From assembly GCA_964639275.1 (NCBI GenBank), contig CAZXCQ010000162.1, forward strand, positions 1-14,528: DNA of 14,528 nt. Reading direction: 5' to 3'. Origin of the DNA: CAZXCQ01 sp964639275 (GTDB taxonomy: Bacteria > Desulfobacterota > DSM-4660 > Desulfatiglandales > Desulfatiglandaceae). Below the pieces are notes generated by a model. That model ran no database searches and was not told where the DNA came from. It worked only from the letters and a program-made list of their open reading frames with translations. Shown here piece after piece: positions 14,466-14,528 of this stretch (position 1 is its first letter; every line of letters starts with the position of its first letter). Both the position numbers and the translations under genes were made by a program.

Positions 14466-14528
14466 GCCTGGCGATGGGGATTCCGTTTTGAAGGGTGTAT
14501 CCCTGTCTGAGACCGTTAGAGAGCGTTA

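Noticed and set aside
1..14528. CRISPR array, tRNA, rRNA, transposase, phage or cobalamin riboswitch
   Set aside because: I saw no regularly spaced repeats, cloverleaf, conserved rRNA blocks, transposase motifs or B12-box-like element on either strand.

Overview
The window reads as a catabolic gene cluster from an anaerobic, moderately GC-rich bacterium. A deltaproteobacterial (Desulfobacterota-type) host is my best guess. The guess rests on gene content: a 4Fe-4S flavin oxidoreductase, a B12-dependent acyl-CoA mutase and a Liv-type importer next to an FCD-GntR regulator. No rRNA, tRNA or housekeeping marker is present to confirm it. All convincing genes lie on the + strand.

Layout. (1) Bases 2-568 hold the 3' end of a MalK/PotA-like ABC ATPase whose Walker A lies outside the window. 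(2) Bases 745-4630 hold a redox block: a FadH/trimethylamine-dehydrogenase-like flavin/Fe-S oxidoreductase, a zinc alcohol dehydrogenase and an FMN nitroreductase. (3) Bases 4631-4948 form a long non-coding gap with the best promoter in the window (TTGACA-N18-TATATT) and a roughly 260-base leader. (4) Bases 4949-9738 hold a complete branched-chain-amino-acid-type (Liv) ABC importer in the order J-H-M-G-F. A degenerating copy of the 3' third of livJ sits between livJ and livH. (5) Bases 9806-10501 encode an FCD-family GntR regulator. (6) Bases 10513-14362 are three overlapping genes: a MmgE/PrpD-family protein, a B12-dependent mutase large subunit, and a mutase small subunit fused to a zinc-ribbon/OB-fold (DUF35-type) domain. 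(7) Bases 14363-14528 hold no gene but contain a long imperfect hairpin.

How the genes may work together (inference). The Liv system imports a small organic acid or amino-acid-like compound. The redox enzymes oxidise or reduce it or its activated derivatives, and the PrpD/mutase/B12-OB cassette rearranges its carbon skeleton. The GntR regulator, cotranscribed between transporter and cassette, probably senses the substrate or an intermediate.

The most unusual part is the terminal cassette. The mutase keeps the residues for cobalamin/adenosyl radical chemistry and for carboxylate binding, but differs at several positions that line the acyl-CoA channel in classical methylmalonyl-CoA mutase. Its B12-binding partner carries an extra acyl-CoA-associated OB-fold domain. 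Together they suggest a mutase system with a non-standard substrate.
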